Part shown: piece after piece, positions 11,943-24,133 of the stretch
Position numbering within the stretch: the stretch's first letter is position 1
How the letters are laid out: each line of letters starts with the position of its first letter
From: Homalodisca vitripennis
Taxonomy: Eukaryota; Arthropoda; Insecta; Hemiptera; Cicadellidae
Direction: 5' to 3'
Length of the DNA: 64,000 nt
Assembly: GCF_021130785.1 (NCBI RefSeq)
Contig: NW_025778902.1
Span: 62,001 to 126,000, forward strand
Notes under the pieces: generated by a model
Told to the model about the DNA's origin: nothing
Seen by the model: only the letters and a program-made list of their open reading frames with translations
The model's database searches: none
Made by a program: the position numbers and the translations under genes

Positions 11943-12887
11943 AATAAATAAAAAGAAAATTAAATAAATATTTATTAATTATCTATAAGCATTGCCAATC
12001 TTTGCAGTCTTTCATAACACCCTTAATATCTAATCATTCTAAGACTATTGAGTAAGAAGTCAGTTTAGCTTATATATTCTAGCTTATATATACCCACATT
12101 TTCACTCATATCACCTCGTCGTGATTGAAGTTAATAAAATTAATAATTCAGAAATTAATAATTCAAAAAGCTTCTTAAACTTCATTTATAACTCGGTGTG
12201 AAAATGATTGTTTCATGGTTGTTTTGATGGCCCAAGATGTCAGGAAATATATAATTAAAGCCCAATTTATATTATTTGTAGAGCCAGATTAGATTCCATA
12301 TCACTGTAATAGGCCGTGTACGTCAAAATTTGGCCACACACGCATTGTATAATTATCTAATTTTCCTTAACAGTATACTTCCCTCTCTCAAATAGACTTA
12401 CAAGTCATTAAACGGTGTACCAGGTTATTAGAGAGCAGAATTTGTGTAAAATAACATAATATGAAATTAAGAAAATATTTAGATTTGTCCATAAGGAATT
12501 AAATATCACAAAGAACTTCATAAAATTACAGAGTATACTGTACACACGCAATACTTAGTTTGACGTAAACTTTAGCCCGCTTATAAAGATATACCTGAAT
12601 AATGTAGCATTTGAAGCGTTTATGGACTTATTTAATTTTTATTATTCTTAAAGTATAAAATACACAAATTGTGGTAGGGGAAGAAAATAGGAAAGGAATT
12701 ATGAAAAATATTTTGACCACTGGTTTTTAAAGAATAGATTCATTTACATTGACCCGATTTTAGAAGAAAAGGTAGAAAGGGAAGTCAGTTTATTTCACCT
12801 CTGTCTTGCAGTAACTCTATTTAATCTAGTGTATCAAATTTAAGATAAAAAATATTCTATAACTTATTCATTTTTCTGACACTAAAT

Positions 12888-13142
12888 TCACACGAATACA
12901 ATCCAAGATGTAAAATCCGAGATGTTATTGATCACGGATATAACATGAATCTCCGAGTGGGGAGGAGCAAACAAGGTAAGACAGTTTCGGCCAAGTGTTA
13001 CCAAGTGTGGCCAATCTTGGTGGAGGAATGTCTCATATCCCGGGCTGAGGTTGATGTCTGGTGTTATGAACACATATTGCGCAGGGAAACTTTATATATC
13101 AGGGCTTTGCTGGCATTCCGTAACGGTTTAGGGAATTATTAA
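12888..13142 (+). other. Conserved open frame of unknown nature, left copy
   Basis: The plus-strand frame read through NLRVGRSKQGKTVSAKCYQ to AFRNGLGNY and a stop is open here and in the right-arm copy (46,624-46,890). There are about 20 mismatches over about 265 bp, and neither copy gains a stop. A GCAAG/GTAAGAC-like splice donor lies inside the frame. No family is recognised. It may be a fragment of an exon or of a mobile element carried in the duplicated unit. Confidence 0.3.
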
Positions 13143-15849
13143 ATAGTTGATGAGTTGTTGATGATGAAAATACTGGAGGACAATATATTCTTTTAATGAA
13201 AGTGGCATGCATGAAGATTTTAAATACCATAAATCTTTATCAGAATGAGTGAAGGATTTTTGGATTGAGTAAATATTTATTAAATGAATATTATTTTGAA
13301 AATACAAAGGGATTATTAATTTTATGTAGTAATTTTATATTCTAGTAGAATAGTGCTAATTTCTTAACAAGCATATAACCTTGTTTTGTTTGAAACTAAC
13401 AGGGGAACTTTTCCTAAATCAGTGATTTATCATAACTTTCTTGTAGGTCGAAATGAGAAGGTATATAAAGTATGATACAACCAATATTTTTCTTACACCG
13501 AATATGTTTTACAAAGTACTAAATAAAATTGACAGTTATACACATGGGTGACTTACAATTGTCGTGAAAGATATATTTAACAATATGACATTTCATACCA
13601 TAGCTGTGTTATATGTGTAGAAGACTCGGTTGCTCCGCGGTACTTAGAGAGAGTTTTTTCTACCACATCGTAGTGCACTCAATTGTGTACCTGGTGAGAC
13701 AATGAGACTACAATTTCACCTATTTACAGGTGTCTCCTATGTCAAAACGATTTAAATGTTTAGTTTTGAGTTTCTTCGTTGTCCAAATTCTTTGGATTTC
13801 TTCAGACGAACATGGAGGTATGTCTGAGACCTCGTCAGTTACCAGACGCTTCGTGAAATTTTCAAAATTCAATTGAATCAAAACTTCCTACTATATTGGA
13901 TAATAGGATAATAAAGTAACAACACAGCACCATTATATCTTATTATGGGGGTTCTAGGAAGTGGGTTGTAGAGATTCTCAAAAAGAAAAGTTAAGGTAGT
14001 AAAGCACAGTTTTAACAATGCAAATATGACTAAATAAATAAATAAATTTAGATTTGACTACAATGTCCCCTTTAATTCATAGCAAAGAGTTACTAAAAAT
14101 TGCCAGTAAATTTTCATAAGAAAATTTTCATACACTTGAGTGCTTTCTTACAAGAATGATCGGTATTCCACAAGCTGTTAAATTTTTAAATATATGTCCT
14201 AAGTTGCACATATATATAGCATTTCTGTTGCAAGTAAATTAAGGTTATTACTATAGAACCTGTAAATCTGTTGCTTAATCCGGAGCATTAATTGTGAGTA
14301 CCGTATAGAATCAAGTTTAAGATGGCTTAGCATTTGTGATCCACTCAACTATTGCGTTTAAAGAACTAGGTTGGTAATATTGGCAACAATCCCTAATAGT
14401 CCCATCCTTTTCAGACGTATATTAACGAATAATCACACCTATATAAACTAGATTGCGACACACAGTAAACCAGAAAACTACATTGTGTCATTAGATAATG
14501 TTTAAATAATATTCTAAGATCTGTGGGTAGTTCAACACTGATAGGCTGGCTATAGAAGCTGATAAGTTACTTGGAATACTGATATCTATAAACTAAAGTA
14601 AGGTAACAACATACCTTCGGCTGTTTCCGCTTGGCAAAACGATATTATTGCTTCCAGCTCATATGCCGTAGAGAATCTAGGAACGTAATTGTAAGCGTTA
14701 TAATTCTATCACATGATGAGCAAGAAATAATTTTTTTCAGTCTGATTGTGTGTCTGTTCGTATAATATATTAAAAATTATATAGGCTTCAAAGTATTGCG
14801 TAACATTTTATTTATATCTTGGCAACAATGAGTTTGATGATCTTGCATTTCACTCTCTAAGATTAGACTAAGGGTTAGTGATTGTTACATTGGTCATATG
14901 GGTAACTATAGTGGCAACGATTATAAACTTTAAATAAACCGAATCCAGTCTTATGACATTGTAACACGTGTTATATTCACACGTATGCTGCAATGATATG
15001 CACCTTAACGAGCCTGTTAAGCAACATGTGTATGGACTCTAATTTCAGACAAACAATGTTTAACGTCATTTAACATACATCAATAGTTTATTATTTTAAA
15101 ATTACGATCTCAGTGAAACTTTGCAATTTAAAACTTTTAGAGAATTTATCCATGCTATGTACCGTATTAAGAAATATACATCACCAATATTACACTCATA
15201 TCTTTACATGGAAATGTTACTTGCATCACCAATAATTGAAGCCTAACAAATAAGCAATCGTTGTGCTCAAATAGCGGTTAGTAGAAGGTCGTTGATTGGT
15301 TGGTGGTTGTTAGTTCCAAGAAGCTCCACTCCTACTATAAGGTTTTACAAGAGATCATGCATTACTTGTAGTTACTACTGCTAATTTTTAGTTTGGAGTT
15401 TTTGGATAAATATCCCAGAATATTAAATATATTGGTCATTCATAGCAATGTGAACCGGAAAACTTAGATTACTTAACCGATTATCATTTAATAGTTAAGC
15501 AGTAAAAATTAAAAAAATCGTAAATATGGGTATATAGTACCCATCCTGAATTATGTGATAAATATTGTTGTCGTTAGCCAAGAAATTTAAAATAGCAAAC
15601 ATTATAACGATTTTTATTTAGAATATGTATACTTTCGTTCTTATCCGTATTGAATTGAGTACCACAAACTATAACTGAAAGCGTTTTAAAATCAACATCA
15701 ATTAAATAAGTTATTTTCAAAAATTCTAATTAAAACATACACTAAAAGAATAATACCAATGATACAGTAATAATACTAAAATTAACTTCGAAGTAACACG
15801 AAAGCAACGTTTAAATGTAAAAAATGGAATATATTACAGACCTGTGTAA

Positions 15850-16440
15850 AAAGCGTAGATGGTCACTAAGTTGACATTAAAATTGGGGTAAAAGCCCATT
15901 ACATGCCTACAAACAACGTCATTAGGCTGGAGGAGAATAATCATTACTTTACTGTAGTGTTATGTACAAGAAGACATCATCAATAAGGTGAACTCAAGGA
16001 GGGTCAAGTGCACATTTACCTGCTATAAACATCGTCGTCTAAAGTAAAAGTTATACTTAGAAATCTGGCTGAAGGAGAAAAAGTTTGACCTTAATGCCGT
16101 GTGGTGTTCAAGTGGTTACGTCAATAAGGTGAAATTAGGGCGGCCAAGTGTACATTACACTGCTACAAAACATCGTGCTCTAAAGGTAAAATTAGGCTAA
16201 GACAATCTGGCTCGAGGAGGACAAACTCGAATTTAATAAAGAGTCGTGTACATTTAGATAACGTCAATATGGTGAATGTAAGGGTATTAAACCCAAAAAA
16301 CGTGCTGCAGAACGATAATGTGGACTTTAATGTAAGTGCCTTGTACTGAGCGTAGAATACAATATGACTAAGCTGAGGTTAATGTAGCGCAAGTGTCCAT
16401 AATACTGCTACAAAAGCCATCGTCTGAGGTAAGTACAAGA
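15850..16440. repeat. Degenerate minisatellite, about 133-143-bp units, left arm
   Basis: A motif of the form TCAATAAGGTGAA, then CAAGTG-ACAT, then CTGCTA-AAAC-ATCGT, then TCTGGCT-GAGGA recurs about four to five times. Unit starts at CTGGAGGAG or CTGGCT are near 15,931, 16,064 and 16,207. Units are strongly diverged from each other. The same array is present in reverse complement at about 43,085-43,690, so it predates duplication of the arms. Confidence 0.6.
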
Positions 16441-17564
16441 CGTGATTTTTCTACTAGTACTCCTACACCTCTAACTCTATACATTGAAGTAGAGCTTGTC
16501 GTTTTTTTTGTCGTTATAAAGGTTAGAGGTAGACAACACGACGCGTCGCGTAATGTACTTAGCTAAAGTCTCATTTCATTAGGTTACATGTGTTAATATG
16601 TTTTATGATTGCACTATGTTTACATTTAAATTTGAGTTTTGAAATTTTTCGTTGTTATTATGTTAACTGATAAGATAAATGTCAAACCTTAAACTAATGC
16701 TCAGCAACATTTACTATTTTTAGGTGTACACCAATCTTCAGTAACCTGTCTATCAAAAAGTAACAGAGACAGATAACGAAACAATTGAATTGAAGGGGTG
16801 ACATAAAACTCAAGCTAAATTATTGTTTAAGTTTTCCACTTATCTACTAAAAACAATTAGCCAAACTTTCTTTCATTAGCTTAACTAGTTTTAGATAATA
16901 ATTTTTATATAAATTATAAAATCGCGGAAAATGGGAAAACGAGAGATTTTTCGACTTATGTTTGTATGTAATTTTTTGTTTCAAGCGAGGAGTACTACGT
17001 CCTACATAAGTTCGTGACATCCTCTTGTGAACCCTCTGCATATATAAACTTATAGTTTAACTACTAATTCTGTAACATAAATGTAATAATTACTTCTCGA
17101 CTTAAGTAACAGTTTTATAGTGCAATTTGTACTTGAATTTGATAAAAACATATAATAAATTTAATTCAACCGTTTGTTCTTCTTATAAACACTGTCAGAC
17201 ATTTGACCAACAATAAAAAGGGTGTTTTTATCTCAAATAGACTTGTTTGTATTTATTGAGTGACCCTACCCGATAGTCTCCAATCACTGCCATTGTGTGC
17301 CCGGGGATCTACAACAAAACAACAACAGTACGTTCTCAGAAAATGCAACTATTCTTTTCGAAACGTTGCTTCCCTCGTTTATTGAGTTGTTAATCTTATA
17401 ACTTAGAATAGTCAGCGTATTGGCATATAAAGAGTTTTGAAAAAAGAAGAGTTAATTTACTCAATTAAGAATGCTAGTATATTCGGATAAGAGAAGTTTA
17501 AGACCACTCATTGGTTAAGTGCCGGAACCCTCCATTACTGCCAACGACACTGTACCGCTGTAAT

Positions 17565-17611
17565 GTTGGCACTACTACAGCGCCTCTCCGTCGAAGCAAG
17601 GTAGTGCCAAC
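17565..17611. repeat. Perfect 11-bp inverted repeat (hairpin), left arm
   Basis: GTTGGCACTAC at 17,565-17,575 is perfectly complementary to GTAGTGCCAAC at 17,601-17,611, with a 25-base loop. The mirrored right-arm site (41,908-41,954) keeps both arms of the stem intact. It sits in a comparatively GC-rich patch (17,510-17,640). Confidence 0.7.
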
Positions 17612-18079
17612 ATCTAACTACCTGCACTTAACTACCTTTATGACAGCTCTGTTCCGGACTATTGCATGTTCATTCCTTTCAACTCCTGTCAATAGAATAT
17701 GAATATAATTATATTCAAAGCACTACAATTATTCAAATTCACAGTTCTCAATAAAAGAATTGCTAAATTCACCCATGAATTAATCTAAATGCATTAAATT
17801 AAGGTGATTTAAGACTAAATTAACTGCAATTATATCATGATAAAAACATTTTTGTACGTCTGCGCGTGTGTGTGATACTCGCGTAAAAAACTACTGTACC
17901 GATTGAATTGAATTTTAATAAGAAGTACGCAAGCATGCATTTCAATTTTGACTTTGACTTGAGAGCTTTTTTGGCCTGTGTGATCCCTTTGAGCACCATT
18001 GCAAAATTTGGCGTTTTCTCTTTATCGAGAAAAAAAAAACAACTTTCATCACTTGCTCAAAAACTCTGGATTGATATCA

Positions 18080-18860
18080 GTTTGCTATATTCTCCATTTT
18101 ATATGCATGTATCGTATACAATACAAAACATACTGAAAACGTTTTTAAGTTATCCAGTACTTCTAGGGAACAAACCTTTTTCACGAGAATAAACGCGGGC
18201 CCTGTAGTCGTATCATTTTGGAAGATTGAGAGGTCAGCTGTTCTCCAACCTCTACTAGTCAAAGTGGGTAGGGGAACGTACTCCATCTTAAACACTAAGG
18301 AAGCTCCACTACTACAAAAATCATCCTCCTCAGTAGACAAGACCTATCGATTTACCCTTGCACCACAATATCTCGGCCTCTAAAGTTAGTAATGTGCCGC
18401 TCCTGGACATTTCTATACCAAACCGAATATCAACCAGCCAGAAGTGAACACTCAGGTAATACTAATTTGCTTCAAATTTAGTTCGAGTTGCAATTTAATA
18501 ATGAAATTTCCTCTTATATCGTTATTAACAATATAGTTTTTATTACATATGTACGGAAATTATTGTTTCATGAACTGAACTCAAAAATTTAGTTACAAGC
18601 CTTACATGTAACACAACTTTCAAATCGTTACTGTTCTATTACTGTTAGTTGCTGTGGCTTAGCGACGTTTCGGTGACAATTGTAACTGCCAAACTCCACA
18701 CACATTCTCTGTAATCTTACACTTTGGATAGTCAAGTTTCAAATTAATGACAACAGGAACACAGTTAACCCCTTGCTTCACTCCAAGTGTTGAATGACTT
18801 GAGGACGAGTTCCTTTACATACTAATGACGTCATCAACATACTAGTGACATCATTAGTTC
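18080..18860 (-). repeat. Dispersed repeat R2, left-arm copy
   Basis: Reads on the minus strand from a TGACGTCA palindrome (18,826-18,833) through a GACTTGAGGACGAG-type block to a segment that encodes a broken short frame (18,077-18,340). Related copies lie at about 40,640-41,420 (mirror partner) and 50,940-51,640 (outside the palindrome). Shorter relatives are at 24,890-25,030, 34,690-34,840 and 63,130-63,290. No enzyme domain is recognised, so it is most easily read as a non-autonomous mobile element or part of one. Confidence 0.6.
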
Positions 18861-19847
18861 ATCCGTGATATTACTGCCTTCAGATATTACCACTTGTCAT
18901 TAGATTTACATAAAATAGTAGATTAATATGTCTATGATATACAGTTAGTTTACTGTCGTTAATAATGTCAGCACTCTCACAAAGCTCTTATCTGCCCTTC
19001 AGTAACATGTTTGAATAAAACTCGAAATGTATTTAAACAGTAAAACTTAGGAGGAAGCGTTTTCCAACAGTTAATGTCTTATTTCCCGATACAAAATCTG
19101 AAATTTTAATAATAAAAAGTGAAGTAAAGAAATTTAGAGCTCACCTTCGTGATATTGGAATCTATAAGAATGAGTTCAAATTTGAAATGAGTAATTTTTC
19201 CTCATTATAGAATCGTTTTTAAACCGTGTTTTTCCAATTTTAAAAACGGGCCACCACTTTCCTATATGGCAATTAAATTAAGGAATCTAAACATTTTTTA
19301 GTTTTCATATCTCAGTTTTTAAGGTATACATTAAAAGGTGCCAGGAATAAAAATACCTTTTAGTTCGATTCTGAAACGAACGTTGCACGAGAAAGTATTA
19401 CTCAACATAGAATGATCTAACAGAGAATGTCATAAGACTAGCTAATGCCAAATAATTTATTTTCTTTGAAATAAGCACATACACAGACAGACCATTTACT
19501 GGTCTCAATGTAGACTACAATACACTCGGCTGACTAACAAGTTATTTTTGTAGTTAGTTTAACTCTTTACTTTGCAGTATAGAATGAATTTGTCGGTCAT
19601 GATAATATCTCTAAAAATAAGCTATTTAACGGTTTATTACCCAACACATTTTAAGAGACTCAAATTAAATATTAGTAAATTTGTGGTTTACAGGAAGTGG
19701 TGGAACTAAACACATTGTGTAATAGTATTCTCTGAAAAGTCATAAGGGAGCTTCGTACATCACACTTATCTGGCAGCCATATTCTCGAATATATTTTGGT
19801 GCAATTCAACAGCTTATTTTCTGAATTATGACACAATATTAATCTAG

Positions 19848-20906
19848 AACATAACAGTCTAGTGTAATACATGTGTGAAAACACACATTCGTACAGAAAC
19901 CTTTTTATGCTTGACACGTAGAATATAAATTATATTTAATTATTAAAGAATATCAAGAGTAGTGGAAGCAGAAGCATTATAAATCCACATTATAAAATAT
20001 GTGCATTTTAATCCAAAGAGCAAAACAAAATCTTAACTCGTCAAGAGCAACTAAATGTTTTTAAATAGAGGTTATTACTGAGAGAATTATTTATTTTTTA
20101 AATCGCTTGAGTAGAAAAGGTAATGTTGCAACTACATTTTCACTAAGATAATGAAACAGGATTTACGAATACTTAATACATATTTTATTATTTAATATGT
20201 ACTTGTACTAGGTGCCTCGCACACTTTAATTTAAAACAAAAATCTTCAGTTTTAATCATATGGTATTGGTAATTAAAACAGTGGCTTTTTAAAATCCTGA
20301 AATAGTTAAATTAAGTATGGTCCTAATAGTGTACTGACTTAAGTTTTAGTGCTTAATTTTTTTTTTAAATTAAATAATCCATGTATGTAACAGGTTTGTA
20401 AAGGCCGATATATTGAAACATTGATTATCTCATGTAGGTTGTACTTAATTTTTTAATACCTCGATAATTTTAAATAGGTTTGAAAATATTGGTTACAGGT
20501 TACAGAATATCCTGTATAATAAGATTTGTTGAGAATAATTTCAAGGACCAGTACAAATTACCACTTATCGCTAAACAGACTTTGCTGATGTTCAATGCAA
20601 AATACGCTACACGTCTAAATATTTCTCATATGAAGATTGGTTATGTTCAATAATTTTTATCGTTTCAACAGAGGTTACTCATAAGAAAGCTGTAAAAGTG
20701 TTCACTAACGCCCATGCAACATTATCAAACTCCATTTTATTTATAAATAAATTAAAATTTTTAATGTTTGACAGACAGACAGGAACGAAATAGGTCAAAA
20801 CTATATTTATATCCCTCATTTACGCCTAATCATTTAAAAAATGTGTATGTTAATGTTAAAATTTTCATTAAATGCTCGTAAGTATTTAAACAGTATAAAA
20901 CATAAC
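19848..20906. mobile_element. About 1.04-kb left-arm-only insertion with 8-bp direct repeats
   Basis: AACATAAC occurs at 19,848-19,855 and again at 20,899-20,906. The right arm has a single AACATAAC in the matching context (about 39,623-39,630). The 1,043 bases between are absent from the right arm. An 8-bp target-site duplication suits several DNA transposon groups (hAT and others). I do not see convincing terminal inverted repeats or a coding region, so the class is unresolved. Deletion between 8-bp microhomologies in the right arm is the alternative. Confidence 0.6.
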
Positions 20907-20929
20907 CGTATAATGCTAGACTATTAACC

Positions 20930-21095
20930 TAGATAAGCTATAGTAGAGCAGTTCATTAGCGTACTGGTAGATTGCCAGGAACAGCATGGTGCCTAGTTGG
21001 CTACGGATGATAACATTTCACTTATCTGGCGCTATGAGCTCTTCCACCCCTCACCCCCCTTATCTACTGATCTCACAGCTGTAGGTAGTTATTGG
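20930..21095. repeat. Single left-arm copy of the 214-bp unit
   Basis: Contains TAGATTGCCAGGAACAGCAT and CTACGGATGATAACATTTCA, the reverse complement of the unit that is present four times in the right arm (38,760-39,604). Only one copy is present here. Confidence 0.8.
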
Positions 21096-21349
21096 AATTT
21101 CAAATACTTTCATATTGATGATGTTATATGGACCAGAAGAAAAAATGTTTTCAAAACCTTGGTATGATGTGACTGGCCTAAAATAAAATTACTAAGACAA
21201 GTATTTAAATATTTAAACTAATCACTACGACGTTAACTGGCTGAGCTTAGAAGTGATTCTCCAACCAGTTCATAAAGAAAACAAATCTCTAATTTTGTGG
21301 GTGTTCGAATTTATGCAAGATTTTACTTGAGGTGCATGCGACTAATTTT

Positions 21350-23250
21350 TCAAATATTTTAACTTTATCCTCTTATAAAACTCTTGACTCCAATAAACGT
21401 GGCTATTATCTTAGTAACATTCAGTAATTGTAAGTATATACTAATTACCTTAAACGTAGCGTAGCCATAACTTTGCTGCTCTCTAACCTTGAGGATACGG
21501 GTTCGATTACCAGGGTAAAGTAAATATGAGTAAGTGGATTTGTTTTACCTTAAACATGTATATTATTTTTAATTTAAATGCCATTTGTATGGAATATATT
21601 TATACATATATTTTATTTTTCAATTGTAATTGTACAGTTAAATAATGGTTCATTTACTCCTTACTTACTCCTACATCATACTGTATAGTTTTGTTAAAAA
21701 ATAAATAGATATATTTTACTTGGATTGAAAAATCCTCCGTAATTAGCAAAAGTGTTGTTGTTTGACGAAATAAATAATCTTAAAAACTATTAATTTATGT
21801 ATCAAATAGTGTTAAAAGTCCCAGAGAAGTTTTATCAGTGAAATTATTGGATTAAGCTTTGATCACTCCTATATATAATAGCTTTTCATCTCTACAGATA
21901 GAAACTAAATTTTATTGGCATCGAAAATCTAAATAAATAAATGTTAATTCACTCTTTGAAGCAATAATTTGCCTAAATAAAAAATATTGATACCTTTGAG
22001 CAAACATAGGCAGTTATATGAAGTAAATTATACTATATGCTCCATAAGTCCATAGTTGCTGGCAACAAATATTAAAATCTGTTTATGAAATACACTTTTA
22101 TTTGTTAATAAACACTCGTATAAGTTTAAAAAATGTTATTTATATTATTTTAAAAAATATACTTCTTGGAATATTTATTTCACTGATAAAGCTAAAGTTA
22201 TAACGGAACTAAATTAAACAGTGAATTGACCTTTCAAAAGCTGGTTAAATATTTAGAGATCCAGGTGTTTACTCTAAAATGTTACTTCAACATATTCTGC
22301 ACTGCTGGTTGTACTAACATTGTAGTAAACTTAAGTTCCAAAGTTTGGCTACTGTACTATAATAATTATAGAAGTGAAGCACTTCAATGAACAATAAACA
22401 TCGAACAGATTGTTACTGAGGGCAGAGTCGAGTGTTAAAACAAACGGAGCTTCAATACTAGAACTGGAACTCAAATGTTTATCTGGTAACTTTATAATTT
22501 AGCTCATAGAATGTTTATTTTTCCTTTTCAATGTAATATTCACTAGATTTAGGAGGATCAAGTCCATAATAGATAGTTTCAAGGTTAAAACTTCAGGAGT
22601 TCTCAATTCCAAAAAAATTTAAAAATGTAATTATCAAACAAGGCAGGAATAGCTATATCACGTGTGGCTTAACAGACTTTTTTAAGGTTGCATGATGAAT
22701 TTAAAATATATAAATCTTTTTTTTCTGTGTTTAGTCGTAGACTGAAATATAATTGTATTAAAAAGAAATGTTCTCTATAGAACAGAAAACATATTGTGTC
22801 AGCTAACTGAGTGATAGGCGTTAATGAAGCTCAGTTATATTTTACGAATGGATGTGCAAAATCATAAAGTTATTCTTGTTTATGTAGAAATGAAGCTGTT
22901 TTGTGTGAAATGTGATGTCTATAGCTGTAAAATTTATCGGCATAACTACACTGCACGTGTAACTGCATCACATGTTACAATTGTACTCGGTTACCCATAT
23001 CACTAATACAAAAATTTTCACTGACGCTCAACAAAACCCTATATTGTGACGTACAGCATTATCGAACTCTTTCGTGTGTGTGCGTTTCTAAAACGAGGCA
23101 TCATGCATAATTTCAAGTGTCTAGAAGAGTTAATTCTTGCGCTAACGTGGGGACAGTCAAACAAACAAAGGGAAGAGAAATGATTTCAGTTTCTCACTAG
23201 CGCTTAGCCAATAAAATTATGAAAAAGGTCTTAAAGATTTTTATAAACAT
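21350..23250 (-). repeat. Dispersed repeat R1, left-arm full-length copy
   Basis: Runs from CTTGACTCC near 21,384 to the TTATTGGC-type end near 23,215. Mirror partner is 36,555-38,520. Partial copies are at 26,530-27,998, 32,116-33,190 and 8,213-8,381. It contains the tRNA-like insertion at 21,446-21,555. No protein domain is recognised in about 1.9 kb. It may be a long non-autonomous element or a remnant of a larger one. Confidence 0.65.
21446..21555 (+). mobile_element. tRNA-like (SINE-like) insertion with 10-bp target duplications
   Basis: TACCTTAAAC occurs at 21,446-21,455 and again at 21,546-21,555, enclosing 90 bases. The enclosed sequence has a pol III B-box-like GGTTCGATTAC (21,500-21,510) and an upstream GCTGCTCTCTAACC that recalls a tRNA anticodon region. 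A complete cloverleaf with an acceptor stem is not formed, so this is not called a tRNA gene. The R1 fragment at 8,213-8,381 lacks it. The mirror partner is at 38,322-38,431. Confidence 0.55.
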
Positions 23251-23320
23251 GGTTAAGATAATTCTCGCCTTACTGTATTTCATATAATGTGAGGGCTAGG
23301 AGTTAGGAAACCTTTAAGCA

Positions 23321-23542
23321 GTGAATTACTTGGACTACCAAGGCGTGGTATCACACTATTTACAACATTCTGGGCACCTTAATTCCGAAAAGCCTCTACA
23401 GGAGGCTCTAGTAGATAAAATTCAATGGTACCATAGTTCACCCAGCCTGCGAGAGACATTCATGTCTCTGTCTGGATTGACTAGAAGTACTTCCTTTTAT
23501 AAGAACCAACATTCTATTATTTTCGGTCAAGTTTCGAATTGA
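23321..23542 (+). other. Short open frame in the left arm, no known product
   Basis: A 73-codon frame (MNYLDYQGVVSHYLQHSG at its start) is followed by related non-coding-looking sequence to 23,750. The mirrored right-arm sequence (about 36,260-36,480) is similar at DNA level, but the frame is interrupted. No domain is recognised. It is listed because this stretch is more GC-rich than its surroundings and could derive from a gene or element. Confidence 0.2.
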
Positions 23543-23849
23543 AGGAATCCACGAAGCTATCGGTGATGTCTAAGATTTTACATCAACTTACGAGTATTGA
23601 CTGTCTAAAGATTATGAAAATTCATATTTCTGCGACCCTTTTATCTTCCAAAAAGCTTCCATCCACACAGTGATCTCATCCTGCAATAGTTCTTCTGTTC
23701 TAGAATCTCTCATCTACAACATTCTGATTTACCTTTAAAGTACTTGACATCAGGAAACACCTGCGTTTATGTGTTAAAAATAGTATTATGCTTACGGAAG
23801 TTAATACTGAAAGCGGTTTAGGTGTTTTACATTTTCTAGATTATTCTTA

Positions 23850-24133
23850 TTTCCAGGCTGTAGAGGTTTAGATTTGCGGCTTCCGCAACGTCTACAGTCC
23901 CCGACATAGAAGTGTCTCTACCTTTGTTACCTTCCAGTATCTGGAATATCTCTGTCTTCAACCTGGAAAGGAAGCTTAATTCTGTGGTTTCTCTTAGTCA
24001 GTGTCCACTCCCTGTTTCTGGCAGCACTTGGCCTTTGACAGCTTTTGAACGTAAGCTATCAATCTACCTACATTTCCAAGGGCGTAGCCGAAGTCTAATT
24101 ATTACAGCTGAACTGAAAGTAAGATTTAAGTAA
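23850..24133 (+). other. Exon-like segment with a frame open in both arms
   Basis: A pyrimidine-rich tract ending TTATTTCCAG near 23,856 precedes a comparatively GC-rich stretch. The frame LPLLPSSIWNISVFNLERKL to the stop at 24,133 stays open in the right arm (about 35,640-35,860, minus strand), where changes are mostly substitutions. The right arm also shows ATTACAG/GTAAAC, a splice-donor-like site, where the left has CTGAAC. I recognise no protein family; an exon fragment or a repeat-derived frame are both possible. Confidence 0.3.

Noticed and set aside
23912..24133. Definite host gene exon
   Set aside because: Splice-like signals are weak and short, only one frame of 73 codons is open, and the protein is unrecognised. 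Kept as a low-confidence feature only.
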